A stretch of DNA of 64,000 bases from Chloroflexota bacterium (GTDB lineage: Bacteria; Chloroflexota; UBA6077; FW602-bin22; CADDYW01), in contig JAJPIK010000102.1 in NCBI GenBank assembly GCA_021324795.1, positions 1 through 64,000 on the forward strand, in the 5' to 3' direction. Each line of letters opens with the position of its first letter. Within the stretch, counting starts at the first letter, position 1. This document shows, piece by piece, positions 43,891 through 52,843 of the stretch. The notes under the pieces were generated by a model. The model made no database searches and was not told where the DNA came from. It saw only the letters and a list, made by a program, of their open reading frames with translations. Made by a program: the position numbers and the translations under genes.

Positions 43891-45477
43891 ATGATCGTCG
43901 CCAACTTAATGCCACTCGCGCCAAGTCTCATCCTCGCACTTGGTGCCGTGCTGTTTGCCATACTCCACCGCGTGCACTTCAGCGATCGGTTCGCGCACGT
44001 CCTTGGATTAGCGATGGCTGGCTTGACGCTGGGAACAGCGACTCTCCTCTGGGACCTGGCGCGCCGGCAGACCATGGATTTCACCCTGGGGAGCTGGTCT
44101 CCGCCAGCCGCCCTCAACTTGGAGCTGCGGGTCGATCTGATCGCTGCCTCCTTTCTGATCGGCGGTTTGCTGGCCGCTTTCTCGGTCGTCAGTCAGCTTG
44201 ACCAAAGGCCCCAGCCGGAGCGGTCAATGTGCCTGATTGGCTTGCTCCTAGCTGGGATCCTCTTCCTCGCGGCTGACCTGGCCCTGCTCGCGGTGCTTTG
44301 GACGGCATTGTCCGTCCTCACCGTGGCTTACTTTGTCACGTCCGGTCGCTCCACGGCGAGCGTTGACTGGCTCGCTTTTGCTCTGTCCGGAGCGCCGCTG
44401 CTGGTTCTCGTGGCTGCTGGTGCTTCTCCGACCGCGGATCCGTCGGTTCCGAACGGCTGGCCAACTATCGCGGCTTCGGCCCTTCTGGGATTAATCGGGG
44501 CGGCTAGCGCTGGCCTGGGTCCGTTTCATCGCCTCCAGGCGTTGCTGCCTAACGAGCACGCGAGCGTCCTGGGTGATGTCGTGATGCCATTGGTCGGTTT
44601 CGATCTCGCGGTTCGCGCGGTAACGTCTCCTTCTCTGACCTCTACGGTACGTGCTGTTCCCACGGGGCTAATCAGTGTGCTGGTTCTGATTGGAATCTTT
44701 GGCATCATTGAGGCGTCAGACGCAGCGCGTAAAGCCGAGAACTTCGCCAATATCGTACGCGCTTGCAGCCGTGCCGAGCTGGCCCTCGCTTTCGCCGCGC
44801 TCGCTCCGGGCACCAATACGCTGATCTCTACCAGTCTATTCCTGGTGATAGTCAGCACGATCGCTCGGACAATCGCCGTCGCCGAGCCCACGAACTGGTG
44901 TGGTCGACTGGGCCTTGGATCATTAGCCGGCTTTCCCCCGCTCACTGGCTTCCTGGGGCGCTGGTTCCTCGTGACTGGTGCGTTAATGGCGGGTAGCTGG
45001 CCGTTAGGAATCGGCATTGCCATCGGTATCTTTGCGAGCAGTCTGGGCTTGTGGCGCGGAATGGCTCGACTCAAAGTGGGACGTCCAGTACTTGACCAGA
45101 CTACCCCAACGGTCGGCACGCTGCTCCTGACCGGAATCGTGATTGGGACCGCACTGATACCCAGTCGCTGGCTGCTCAATGCGTTGCTGCCGACCGCTGC
45201 GCTGCCAGGACAGCCCGGGCCTGCCCCCACCGTCGCGATTTTGATCCTCGGACTGGTTCTGGTCCTCGTCCCGGTCCTGGCCGCCGCTGCACTGGTTCGT
45301 TATCCAGAACATGTCCGGCGATCCATGATCCGATCTCGGATGGTGCGTCCGTCAGCTAGCTCGCTGTTTGCGCCGGCCGGGGCGCTGGCCGACTTAGCCG
45401 TCCAATTCGAAGACCGCTACGGTCTGGCCACCGGTGTGTTGATCGCGGTGGGCACAATCCTGGCACTGGTGACGTGA
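43891..45477 (+). CDS. Divergent complex I/Mrp antiporter-like membrane subunit (NuoN/HyfB-like)
   Basis: 528 residues with about 14 predicted membrane helices. The proton-conducting family is recognised from GLGPFHRLQALLPNEHAS (the usual PFHxWLPdAh stretch) and FPPLTGFLGRWFLVTG (PPLxGFxGK). The essential residues look lost: the helix 5 Glu of ...FxFxEL... reads VLWTALSV, and the helix 7 Lys after PFH reads VVMPLVGFDLAVR. The helix 12 Lys is Arg. It is first of three coupled genes. GGAG lies before the ATG. It may be a structural or altered-specificity subunit; the partner hydrophilic subunits are not in the window. Confidence 0.8.
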   Translation: MIVANLMPLAPSLILALGAVLFAILHRVHFSDRFAHVLGLAMAGLTLGTATLLWDLARRQTMDFTLGSWSPPAALNLELRVDLIAASFLIGGLLAAFSVVSQLDQRPQPERSMCLIGLLLAGILFLAADLALLAVLWTALSVLTVAYFVTSGRSTASVDWLAFALSGAPLLVLVAAGASPTADPSVPNGWPTIAASALLGLIGAASAGLGPFHRLQALLPNEHASVLGDVVMPLVGFDLAVRAVTSPSLTSTVRAVPTGLISVLVLIGIFGIIEASDAARKAENFANIVRACSRAELALAFAALAPGTNTLISTSLFLVIVSTIARTIAVAEPTNWCGRLGLGSLAGFPPLTGFLGRWFLVTGALMAGSWPLGIGIAIGIFASSLGLWRGMARLKVGRPVLDQTTPTVGTLLLTGIVIGTALIPSRWLLNALLPTAALPGQPGPAPTVAILILGLVLVLVPVLAAAALVRYPEHVRRSMIRSRMVRPSASSLFAPAGALADLAVQFEDRYGLATGVLIAVGTILALVT

Positions 45478-45478
45478 A

Positions 45479-46135
45479 GTGATCGTCGGCGACGTCGCGG
45501 TCATTCTGGTGATCGCCGGGGTGATCTTAGCTGGTATCCTGGATGACTGGTCCGGGATTCCAGTGGCCGTGGGCGCTCCCCTACTCGGGATTTCAATTCT
45601 GGCATTCTCGACCCTTGGTCCAGTCGAGGGCGCCGCTGCTCTTGCGACTGGTGGCGGAGTCGTTGCCATCATCGCGGGCGAGGAGATCCGCCGCTACCAG
45701 CAGATTCGCCATGCTTTTCGGCTCCGCTGGTTCGACCTCAGCGCAACCGTATTGGCGGTCGTCGGAGCCTTAGAACTCGCACTACAACGACCGCTCTTCG
45801 GCACCGCGGCCGTTGGCATTGTCGGAAACGTCCTGTTCTTCAGCGGACTTCTCCATTCAGTGACCGGTCGACCAGCACGCTTGAGTAGCGGAGTGCTCTT
45901 TCTCATCAGCGCCGGCGCGCTGATGTACGAAAACGACGGCCAGGTAATTAGCCGTGGGCAGATCCTTCTCCTGGACGTTCTGCAGATCGTCCTAGCCTTC
46001 GCTCTGACCTTCCTCTTCTTCGCCGAGAAGCGCACGCTTCCACACGATTCTAATACGGAGGAAGAGGAGAGCAGCGCGCCGCCGGACGACACCCTCACGA
46101 CACCAGCAGTAAGCACGACGGACGTGCTCCGATGA
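45479..46135 (+). CDS. Membrane protein resembling HyfE/NuoK-like subunit
   Basis: 218 residues with about six predicted helices and a charged, flexible C-terminus (HDSNTEEEESSAPPDDT). The length and position between two NuoN/M-like genes match HyfE of formate hydrogenlyase-type complexes, but sequence similarity is weak, so the call is by context. A buried acidic residue that NuoK requires is not clearly placed: GGGVVAIIAGEEIRRYQQI is the nearest candidate. It starts with GTG 1 nt after the preceding stop and overlaps the next gene by 4 nt. Confidence 0.55.
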   Translation: MIVGDVAVILVIAGVILAGILDDWSGIPVAVGAPLLGISILAFSTLGPVEGAAALATGGGVVAIIAGEEIRRYQQIRHAFRLRWFDLSATVLAVVGALELALQRPLFGTAAVGIVGNVLFFSGLLHSVTGRPARLSSGVLFLISAGALMYENDGQVISRGQILLLDVLQIVLAFALTFLFFAEKRTLPHDSNTEEEESSAPPDDTLTTPAVSTTDVLR

Positions 46136-47436
46136 GTCCACTCATCCTTGTCGTGATTCCCCTCGTCGGTGCATTCTTCGCGGCTCTGAATGAACCCAAA
46201 CGCTTGGTGCACCTGGCAATTCTCACGCCCATCGTCGAGTTCGTCGCTCTATGGCTTACCTCAAGCCAACCATCTTCCTGGCTCGGCCTCGGCCTGGAGA
46301 TCAGGGTAGTCGAACGCTTTGCGCTGGCCATAATCATCCTCGCCGTCGCGCCGGCCCTCCTCGCCGCCGGGGACGAGTGGCCGGGGGGCGAAGGCACCGC
46401 GCTGGGACTGGTTGGGCTCGCGGCCGGCGTGGTTGCCATTGCGACGAGTCAGTCCGTCGTCGCCTCCACGGTCGCGAGTCTCATCGCCGCCGCGGTCCTG
46501 ACGCCAATTCTGGTTGGCGAAAACAGTGTCGCCGGCGCCTTGCCCCGGACGACACGGGCCTGCTTAGCCTGGCTGGCGCTCGCCGGAAGCATGCTGCTCG
46601 TTTCCAGCGCGCTCGAAGGCCACTACGGCGCACAACCAATGCCCGGGCTACTTCAGCCGGCCGCGGCATTCCTCGTCGTTGGATTGGGTATTTTTGTTGC
46701 CGCCTTTCCGTTCTCCCTGTGGCTGCCCTCGCTCGCTGACGGTGCACCGTCTGGCAGCGCTATGGTCTTGGGCATTCTCGGAACTACCGCCACGGCGACG
46801 TTAGCAGCCACGCTCGACTCAAGCACCTGGTTGGCAACCGCGTTTAGCATTCGCGCTGCGCTCGCCACGAGCGGTGGAATCGCCGCCGTCTTTTGCAGCC
46901 TTCTTGCCTTGGGTGAAAAGCGTCCCGGTCGGATAATCGCTTTACTACTGAGCGCGAACAGTGACCTCGCCTTGGCCGGCGCAGTCTCGATCTCACCCGA
47001 TTCCCTCGTCGGAGTCATCTGGCTCCTCGCGGTCCAGTTTCTCGTGGCTGCTCTGGCTTTAACCGCCCTCGCCAGTTGCCAAGGCAAAGTAAACGGATTA
47101 CTTGGTCGACGCCCAATCCTGGCGCTTGGCCTCGCCATCGCCGCGTGGAGCCTCGTCGGTGCACCGCCGACCGCCGGATTTACCGGTCGACTGATCCTGG
47201 CCCAGTCGGTTGCGCCGACGAACCTGCCACTCTTGCTCGAAGACGTCGTCGCGAGCGTGCTCGGCGGCTTCGCTATTCTTCCTCTCGTGGCAACGTTACT
47301 TCGAGGCTGCGATGATTCAGCCGAGCCAGTCCGCCCGGTCGACGTCGCTATCTTGATCGTCGCGGCTATCGTGATCGTGGGTGGCCTCTTCCCGAACCCG
47401 GTACTCGCACCACTGCAGGCGGCGCTAGCGGGATGA
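46132..47436 (+). CDS. Second divergent antiporter-like membrane subunit (NuoM/HyfF-like)
   Basis: 434 residues with about 12 predicted membrane helices. The stretch AFPFSLWLPSLADGAP is the equivalent of PFHxWLPdAhxxAP, and APPTAGFTGRLILAQS of the later PPLAGFxGK. As in the first subunit, the expected Lys after this segment is absent (LGILGTTATATLAATLD) and the helix 12 Lys is Arg. The ATG overlaps the preceding stop (ATGA), showing co-translation. It probably forms a membrane complex with the gene products at 43891 and 45479. Confidence 0.78.
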   Translation: MSPLILVVIPLVGAFFAALNEPKRLVHLAILTPIVEFVALWLTSSQPSSWLGLGLEIRVVERFALAIIILAVAPALLAAGDEWPGGEGTALGLVGLAAGVVAIATSQSVVASTVASLIAAAVLTPILVGENSVAGALPRTTRACLAWLALAGSMLLVSSALEGHYGAQPMPGLLQPAAAFLVVGLGIFVAAFPFSLWLPSLADGAPSGSAMVLGILGTTATATLAATLDSSTWLATAFSIRAALATSGGIAAVFCSLLALGEKRPGRIIALLLSANSDLALAGAVSISPDSLVGVIWLLAVQFLVAALALTALASCQGKVNGLLGRRPILALGLAIAAWSLVGAPPTAGFTGRLILAQSVAPTNLPLLLEDVVASVLGGFAILPLVATLLRGCDDSAEPVRPVDVAILIVAAIVIVGGLFPNPVLAPLQAALAG

Positions 47437-47445
47437 TGAGCAAAA

Positions 47446-47634
47446 TCATTCCAGGATGCCCAGTCCACGAATCAGTTGGCTCAGGTTCGGAAGAGGATCC
47501 TGCCCGAGCCATTCGATCAGTAACGAGAGACCACCGAGCTGCCGGCTCGTGGAGGTTCCCGATGCTCCTCCCAGGATAAACCGGTGTTGTTCGTCGCCCC
47601 TGGCCATCAGGCGTTGGAAGCTAATGCAGGCCAA
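47446..47634 (-). CDS. Possible small protein between antiporter and kinase genes
   Basis: An open frame of 62 residues starting with TTG (47634), or about 53 residues from the ATG at 47607. Its C-terminal half (LGGLSLLIEWLGQDPLPN, then LSQLIRGLGILE) could be an amphipathic helix. No ribosome site precedes either start. The 259-bp gap otherwise holds nothing recognised. It may be non-coding. Confidence 0.2.
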   Translation of the reverse strand: MACISFQRLMARGDEQHRFILGGASGTSTSRQLGGLSLLIEWLGQDPLPNLSQLIRGLGILE

Positions 47635-47695
47635 GAGATCTGCTTATATACTGAATTCATAATGCTCAGTCACCCGCTGCTACGAGGACATCACG

Positions 47696-49990
47696 ATGAC
47701 CCGACTCGGAACGAATAGACATGCGCTGTCACTTCACGACTCCACAGATCTCGACGAGTTTCACGCCGAAGCGACACGCATCTTCCTTTGGGCATTGCCG
47801 GGAGCTATCGTTGCCATCGCTGTCGCCTTCATTGTCAATTACGATGGCACCGACATTCGCCTAGCTGGATTGATTCCTTCGTTGTTGCTCTTGACCCTGC
47901 TCGGTCATCGCCTCCTCAGTTGGCGGGAGCGGGCCGCGGCAGCAGTCACCGTGGGGGGTCTCCTGGTGCTTCTGGCCGCGGCGGTGTGGATCGAACCCGG
48001 AAGCACGCTCGCGACGCTGTTTGCGCTCATCGTGCTCGTCGCTGGCGCAACGGTTGGTGTTTCCGCGAGCTTCGTCACGGCCGGAATTGCCAGCGCATTT
48101 GTCCTCGCGACCTGGCTCACGCCGTTCGCGGCCGTGTCCTCAGGTGTCGCCCTCACCGCGATTTCACTTTCCCTGGGCAGCGCGCTTTTGAGTTGGATGT
48201 CGACCCGCCCCCTTTCGATCGCCCTTCACTGGGCCTTGGAAATGTACGAGCAAACGCGCCGCCTCGCCGACGAGCTACGTATCCGGCAAGGTGAGCTTGG
48301 TCGGACGGTGAAAAGCCTGAATGAGGCTTATCTTCGGCTCGAGCAGCTCAACGACGAGCTCACCCGTGCGCGCAAAGCCGCCGAGGAGGCCCGCAAGCTC
48401 AAGGCCGAGTTTGCCGCTCGGATTAGCCACGAATTGCGCACTCCCTTGAACCTGATCATCGGCTTTAGCGAAATGATGGCGACAGTCCCGCAGGCGTACG
48501 GCGGAAAGCGGTTTCCCGACATCTACCGAAGCGACCTCGACGCGATCCAAAGGAACGCTCAGCATCTGTCGAGTCTGATCGATGACGTGCTCGATCTGAG
48601 CCAAGTCGAGGCCGGACGACTTGGCCTGGTTAAAGAGCGAGTAGCGCTGACGACGATTGTCGAAGAAGCCGTTGGCGTGGTTGAACGCCTATTTCAGGGT
48701 AAGGGATTATCTATTTCGGTGGAGCTGCCTCCGGATCTTCCTGAGATTTACGCCGACCGCACGCGAATTCGTCAGGTCTTGATTAACCTCCTGTCCAACG
48801 CCGCTCGCTTCACTGACGTCGGTGGTGCGACCGTGACTGCCGTGGTCGAAGGCTCCGATCTGCGAGTGAGCGTGATCGATACCGGGATCGGCATTCCTGC
48901 GCCCGACCTCCCGCGCGTTTTCGAGGAGTTTCACCAGCTCGATGGCTCGCTCCGTCGCCGGGTCGGCGGCTTTGGCCTCGGCCTGGCGATCTGCAAACAA
49001 TTCGTTGAACTGCATGGAGGATCGATCTGGGTTGAAAGCGAGGTCGGAAACGGGACATGCTTTCACTTCACCTTACCACTGATTGGCAACGTCGTGGCCG
49101 GGAGATCACCCGAAGATTGGCAGCTCTGGGATCGTGTCGTTGCCTCACGGCCGGCGGCGTTGCCTAGAGTAGCAGTAAGCACTGCGGATGCGAAGATCGC
49201 CCATCTGTTCGAGCGGTATCTCGACGGCTACCAAGTTGAAACGGAAGGCCAACACCCGAGCAGAAAAACCCAATCCGAGTCCGCGCCACCAATCAGCGCG
49301 CGCATCGTCGTCTGCCCTTCGCTGGAGCTCGCACTGTCCTGGTTGGATACGCAGAGCACGCACGAGCGTTTGCCAACGATTACCTGCGTCCTCCGAACGC
49401 GATCACAGGCTGCCCAAACTAACGATGCCTTTCTGACGTTGAACAAGCCGATCTCGCAACAGCAAGTTTCCGACGCCCTCGCACGACTTCCGGAGATGCC
49501 ACGTAGTATCCTGGTCGTCGACGACGACCCGGATATGCTGCGACTACTTGGACGCATGGTGCGCTCGGTGCGACGTCGTTGCCAAGTCTGGCTAGCCGGT
49601 GGGGGCGAAGAAGCGATTGCCATTTTGCGAAGCAAGCGCCCGGAGGTGATTTTTCTCGACCTCGTTATGCCTGGCGTCGACGGCTTTGCCGTATTGGCAG
49701 AAATCCAGGCAAATGAACGGTTGCGCGGCTTGCCAGTCGTCTTGATTACCGCGAGTGAAGATCAGGCAGATAGCCTGACGTCTAGCCTGGTCGGAGTGAC
49801 CCTCGGTACCGGCTTATCGGTCGACCAAGTGATGCGTTGCGTCCGTGCTAATTTGGACGCACTCCTCCGGAAGGAGCGACGAGACGATTCAGTGCCATCA
49901 ACAGCTCCGGACGACGCACCGGCTTCACCAGAAAATCTGCCGCCCCCAGCGCCAGCGCCAGATCCCGTTCTTTCAAGACCGAACACATAA
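47696..49990 (+). CDS. Membrane hybrid histidine kinase with two receiver-like domains
   Basis: 764 residues. Six or so membrane helices (about 25-170) are followed by a coiled coil (about 185-235), HisKA with His245 in ARISHELRTP, and HATPase with NLLSNAARF, DTGIGIP and GGFGLGLAI. Two receiver-like domains follow. The first (around 475-590) has lost its phospho-acceptor Asp but keeps a Lys (LNKPIS); the second (from about 600) has VVDDDPDM, an Asp in FLDLVMP and ITASE, but no Lys at the end. The tail is Pro/Ala-rich. GAGGAC lies 7 nt before the ATG. Its last 143 bp overlap the convergent regulator gene at 49848. Confidence 0.92.
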   Translation: MTRLGTNRHALSLHDSTDLDEFHAEATRIFLWALPGAIVAIAVAFIVNYDGTDIRLAGLIPSLLLLTLLGHRLLSWRERAAAAVTVGGLLVLLAAAVWIEPGSTLATLFALIVLVAGATVGVSASFVTAGIASAFVLATWLTPFAAVSSGVALTAISLSLGSALLSWMSTRPLSIALHWALEMYEQTRRLADELRIRQGELGRTVKSLNEAYLRLEQLNDELTRARKAAEEARKLKAEFAARISHELRTPLNLIIGFSEMMATVPQAYGGKRFPDIYRSDLDAIQRNAQHLSSLIDDVLDLSQVEAGRLGLVKERVALTTIVEEAVGVVERLFQGKGLSISVELPPDLPEIYADRTRIRQVLINLLSNAARFTDVGGATVTAVVEGSDLRVSVIDTGIGIPAPDLPRVFEEFHQLDGSLRRRVGGFGLGLAICKQFVELHGGSIWVESEVGNGTCFHFTLPLIGNVVAGRSPEDWQLWDRVVASRPAALPRVAVSTADAKIAHLFERYLDGYQVETEGQHPSRKTQSESAPPISARIVVCPSLELALSWLDTQSTHERLPTITCVLRTRSQAAQTNDAFLTLNKPISQQQVSDALARLPEMPRSILVVDDDPDMLRLLGRMVRSVRRRCQVWLAGGGEEAIAILRSKRPEVIFLDLVMPGVDGFAVLAEIQANERLRGLPVVLITASEDQADSLTSSLVGVTLGTGLSVDQVMRCVRANLDALLRKERRDDSVPSTAPDDAPASPENLPPPAPAPDPVLSRPNT

Positions 49991-51131
49991 TCACCGGAAT
50001 CTGTAGGGTCTCTGGATTCCCTTTCAAGGTCTGAAGGACCTCCCAGCCATCGCGCGACGGCATCATGACGTCGAGGAGAATGATGGCGGGTTTCTCGGCC
50101 AGGGTACAGGATAAAGCTTCCGCGGGGTCGACAGCAGCAACGACACGAAATGAACTATCGCTCAGGTAGCGTTGGTAGAGCTGAATCGCGTCCAGATTGT
50201 CTTCGACGACCAGGACCTTTTGCTGGCCGATCGACTGTAAGACGACTGAAATCAACAGCCGCCCCTCGGGCGTCGCGACAGCTTCACAGGTTCCACGTTG
50301 AGTCTGGAGTAAGTGTCGAGCGATCGACCAGCGGTCGTCATGCTCTAAGCGGTCGACGCCGACGAGACATCTCGACCTTCTGTCGAATTGTCCGGAGATT
50401 TTGATCTCAACCGCGTCTTGGCTCGTCCCTTCGGCCGACATGGTCACTGTGCGCTCGAACGACTCGATCCCGAGACTGAGCAGACTGATCAGCGCCTGCC
50501 GCAGAATTGTCCTTTCAATGGTGACCGCGGGCAGTTCCTCGGAAACCGTGAAGCGCAGGTCGATGCCTCGGCGTGTCGCCAAAGGGCGCATGGTCGTCAT
50601 TACACTGGCAACGACCTCGGCAAGTGGCGACATGGTCGCTCGGCCAAGTGTCTCAAGTCTGACGACTTCGGCGTCGATCGGCGATTCTGCGCTAGCCAGG
50701 TCTCTCACGCTCTCGGTCAGGTCCCCGCTCGCTGGATCTGATGGCTCCTCTCCCCCCTTACTCTTCAAGGAGTCTTGGTACTGGTCCCAGAGAATGTCGC
50801 CGATCGCTTTCAGCGCTTCCTGTGAGTAGCGACGACACTGCCGCAAGCTAATGCCTAGATCGTCGGCGAGTTCAGCGATGGGCATGCCCTGGACGTAACG
50901 CAAGTAGAGATAACGATACTTCCGCCAGGCTAACGACTCGTACGGAACGTCGGCGGATGGCTTCAGCGCTTCGATCGCATCGAGAAGGACTTGCTGGAGG
51001 GCATGCCCATCTACTCGCCCAGAGCGTCGACGGATGAGTAGGTGGACCAGTGGATGAGTTTGTAGATACGCTCGATCGTAAAGATGAGCGAGCGCTTCCT
51101 TGGCATATTCACAAAACCGTTCAGCATCCAT
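49848..51131 (-). CDS. Response regulator with N-terminal sigma-4-like HTH and ATPase-like middle
   Basis: 427 residues. Residues ~60-120 resemble a sigma-70 region 4 helix-turn-helix (GMPIAELADDLGISLRQCRR). The middle (~165-290) looks like a degenerate HATPase/dimerisation region (MTTMRPLATRRGIDLRFTV and LRQALISLLSLGIE). The C-terminal receiver (about 303-427) is canonical: VLVVEDNLDAIQLYQRYL, Asp354 in LLDVMMP and Lys403 in FLVKPV. This order, DNA-binding first and receiver last, is unusual. GGAGGTGAG precedes the ATG. The end overlaps the kinase gene by 143 bp tail to tail, so the two may form a signalling pair. Confidence 0.85.
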   Translation of the reverse strand: MDAERFCEYAKEALAHLYDRAYLQTHPLVHLLIRRRSGRVDGHALQQVLLDAIEALKPSADVPYESLAWRKYRYLYLRYVQGMPIAELADDLGISLRQCRRYSQEALKAIGDILWDQYQDSLKSKGGEEPSDPASGDLTESVRDLASAESPIDAEVVRLETLGRATMSPLAEVVASVMTTMRPLATRRGIDLRFTVSEELPAVTIERTILRQALISLLSLGIESFERTVTMSAEGTSQDAVEIKISGQFDRRSRCLVGVDRLEHDDRWSIARHLLQTQRGTCEAVATPEGRLLISVVLQSIGQQKVLVVEDNLDAIQLYQRYLSDSSFRVVAAVDPAEALSCTLAEKPAIILLDVMMPSRDGWEVLQTLKGNPETLQIPVIMCSVLKERDLALALGAADFLVKPVRRPELLMALNRLVAPSGGVRPN

Positions 51132-51168
51132 CGCTCACCTCCTCGGCCCATGGATCAAGCTGCTGCCC

Positions 51169-51201
51169 ACGGCCACTTGACGGCCACTCGACGGCCAAAA
51201 G
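51169..51201. repeat. Three tandem 11-bp units upstream of the third importer
   Basis: ACGGCCACTTG, ACGGCCACTCG and ACGGCCAAAAG lie head to tail at 51169-51179, 51180-51190 and 51191-51201, immediately before the promoter at 51206. The position fits an operator for a regulator, but the binding protein is unknown. The spacing equals about one DNA turn. Confidence 0.5.
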
Positions 51202-51205
51202 CCTG

Positions 51206-51234
51206 TTGACTGGATACAGCATCAACTGTACGCT
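51206..51234 (+). promoter_or_regulatory. Promoter for the importer operon 51318-56305
   Basis: TTGACT (51206-51211), 17 bp, TACGCT (51229-51234). The -35 box matches five of six, the -10 three of six consensus bases. Three 11-bp direct repeats lie directly upstream. Confidence 0.5.
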
Positions 51235-51317
51235 CTCATTCCATGAGGAGTGACATCAAGAATTGTATCCGGCCAGCTTCGGACGGTCCACCGTCGGAAG
51301 AGAAATCGAGAAAGAGT

Positions 51318-52832
51318 ATGATGGAGACCATATCGAAAATGCGGCGTCGACGATTTCTTCAACTGGGAGCAATTGGAACGATGAGCGCGGCCATCGTCGC
51401 CGCTTGCAGCAGCCAATCTGTTCCTTCGACTGCTGCGCCAGCCGCCACTGGCAATGCGCCACCAACCGCGGCTTCCACTGGTGGCAATAGCGCCACGGTA
51501 CCAGCCAATCCAGCAGCCCAGACCAGAGAACAGTTGAAGCCAACCCTGGTTCCTAACCAGGTGGAAGTAGCGGCGGTACCCACGCCAGTCATGAAGATGC
51601 AAGGGGAGTTAACTCTTTGGCACGACTGGGGTAACGTCCAAGGCGGTGGCTTGAGCATGCTCGATCAGGTGAATGAGTTCATGAAGCTCTATCCTGGCGT
51701 GAAGATCACCAACGTGTACAACGCCACCCAGGACAAAATACTCGCCGCGATCGCCAGCGGCAACGTCCCCGACTTACTCAAACTCCAGGAAGTCCAGCTT
51801 CCCACCCTCGGCCAGCGAGGTGCGCTAACCGACCTCGACAGCTACGTGACTCGCGACAAGTGGGATATGAAGCAATACTTTGACTTCGCGATCGCTCAGT
51901 GTACCTGGGATGGCAAGCTCTACGGCATGCCGCATCACACCGGGGTAGCGTCGCTCCACATGGATCAAGACGTTTTCAAGGACGCGGGACTGGATCCAGA
52001 AAAGCCACCCACGGACTGGAGTGATCTTCTGGGCATGGGGACGAAAATGACCAAGCAGAATGGCGGTCGGTACGTCCGCTTTGGCTACGTTCCTTCCTGG
52101 ACGTCCGCTCCATGGCCAACCCTGCTGATTCAGGCCAATGGTGGCACCTTACTCTCGGACGACGGGAAGAAGTCGACGCTCGTCAGCGACCAGGCAAACG
52201 AAGCACTTCAGTGGGCGCTGGACGCCACTGACAAGATCGCCAGCGGTTACAGCAACACCGTGGCGTTTAGCCAAGCGAACCAAACTGCCCAGGGGTCCGG
52301 ACCTTATTGGATGTTCCCCCAGAACCGTATGGGTATGGTCCTCTTTGGCAACTGGATTTGGGAAGCGATTAGCATCGTCAACCCGAAGCTCAACGTGAAG
52401 TCGCTCCTCTTTCCAGGCGGACCGAGCGCGAAGGGCACACGGTTCGGTTTCGGTAGCGGCTCGATGGTGACAATTCCCAAGGGAGCCAAGAGCCCGGATC
52501 TGGCCTGGGAGTGGCTGAAATTCCTCGGATCGGACGAAGGTGGCTATCTGACCCAGGCCCGCACGAGCGACGTCTCGGCGAATATCAAGGCGGCGAACGA
52601 TCCACGGATCGTCGATGCTCACCTGGGCAGGAAGCAGATCTTACCACTATACAAAGATACTCACTGGCAGGTCTACGTCAAATCGCCGATCTCGATCCAA
52701 TTCAATGATGAGATGAACCGACTCAGCGATCGTGTACTTCTGAAGCAGATGACGGTAAAGCAGGCATTGACCGAGTCGGATAAAGCAATTCAAAAAGCAC
52801 TGGACGACTTCTGGGCAACCCAGAAGTCGTGA
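51318..52832 (+). CDS. Sugar ABC transporter substrate-binding lipoprotein (family 1), first of a tandem pair
   Basis: About 504 residues. The start is one of two adjacent ATGs (51318 or 51321) behind GAAAGAG; a frame open from 51243 has no family-like leader. Leader RRRRFLQLGAIG and lipobox VAAC, then an Ala/Pro/Thr tether to about residue 80. The binding domain includes LTLWHDWGNVQGGGLSML, KITNVYNATQDK, ASGNVPDLLKLQEVQ and RYVRFGYVPSWTSAPWP. It is a close paralogue of the next gene (52844), sharing these segments with few changes. The single permease pair (54472, 55427) presumably serves both. Confidence 0.9.
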   Translation: MMETISKMRRRRFLQLGAIGTMSAAIVAACSSQSVPSTAAPAATGNAPPTAASTGGNSATVPANPAAQTREQLKPTLVPNQVEVAAVPTPVMKMQGELTLWHDWGNVQGGGLSMLDQVNEFMKLYPGVKITNVYNATQDKILAAIASGNVPDLLKLQEVQLPTLGQRGALTDLDSYVTRDKWDMKQYFDFAIAQCTWDGKLYGMPHHTGVASLHMDQDVFKDAGLDPEKPPTDWSDLLGMGTKMTKQNGGRYVRFGYVPSWTSAPWPTLLIQANGGTLLSDDGKKSTLVSDQANEALQWALDATDKIASGYSNTVAFSQANQTAQGSGPYWMFPQNRMGMVLFGNWIWEAISIVNPKLNVKSLLFPGGPSAKGTRFGFGSGSMVTIPKGAKSPDLAWEWLKFLGSDEGGYLTQARTSDVSANIKAANDPRIVDAHLGRKQILPLYKDTHWQVYVKSPISIQFNDEMNRLSDRVLLKQMTVKQALTESDKAIQKALDDFWATQKS

Positions 52833-52843
52833 GGAGGGAAGGA

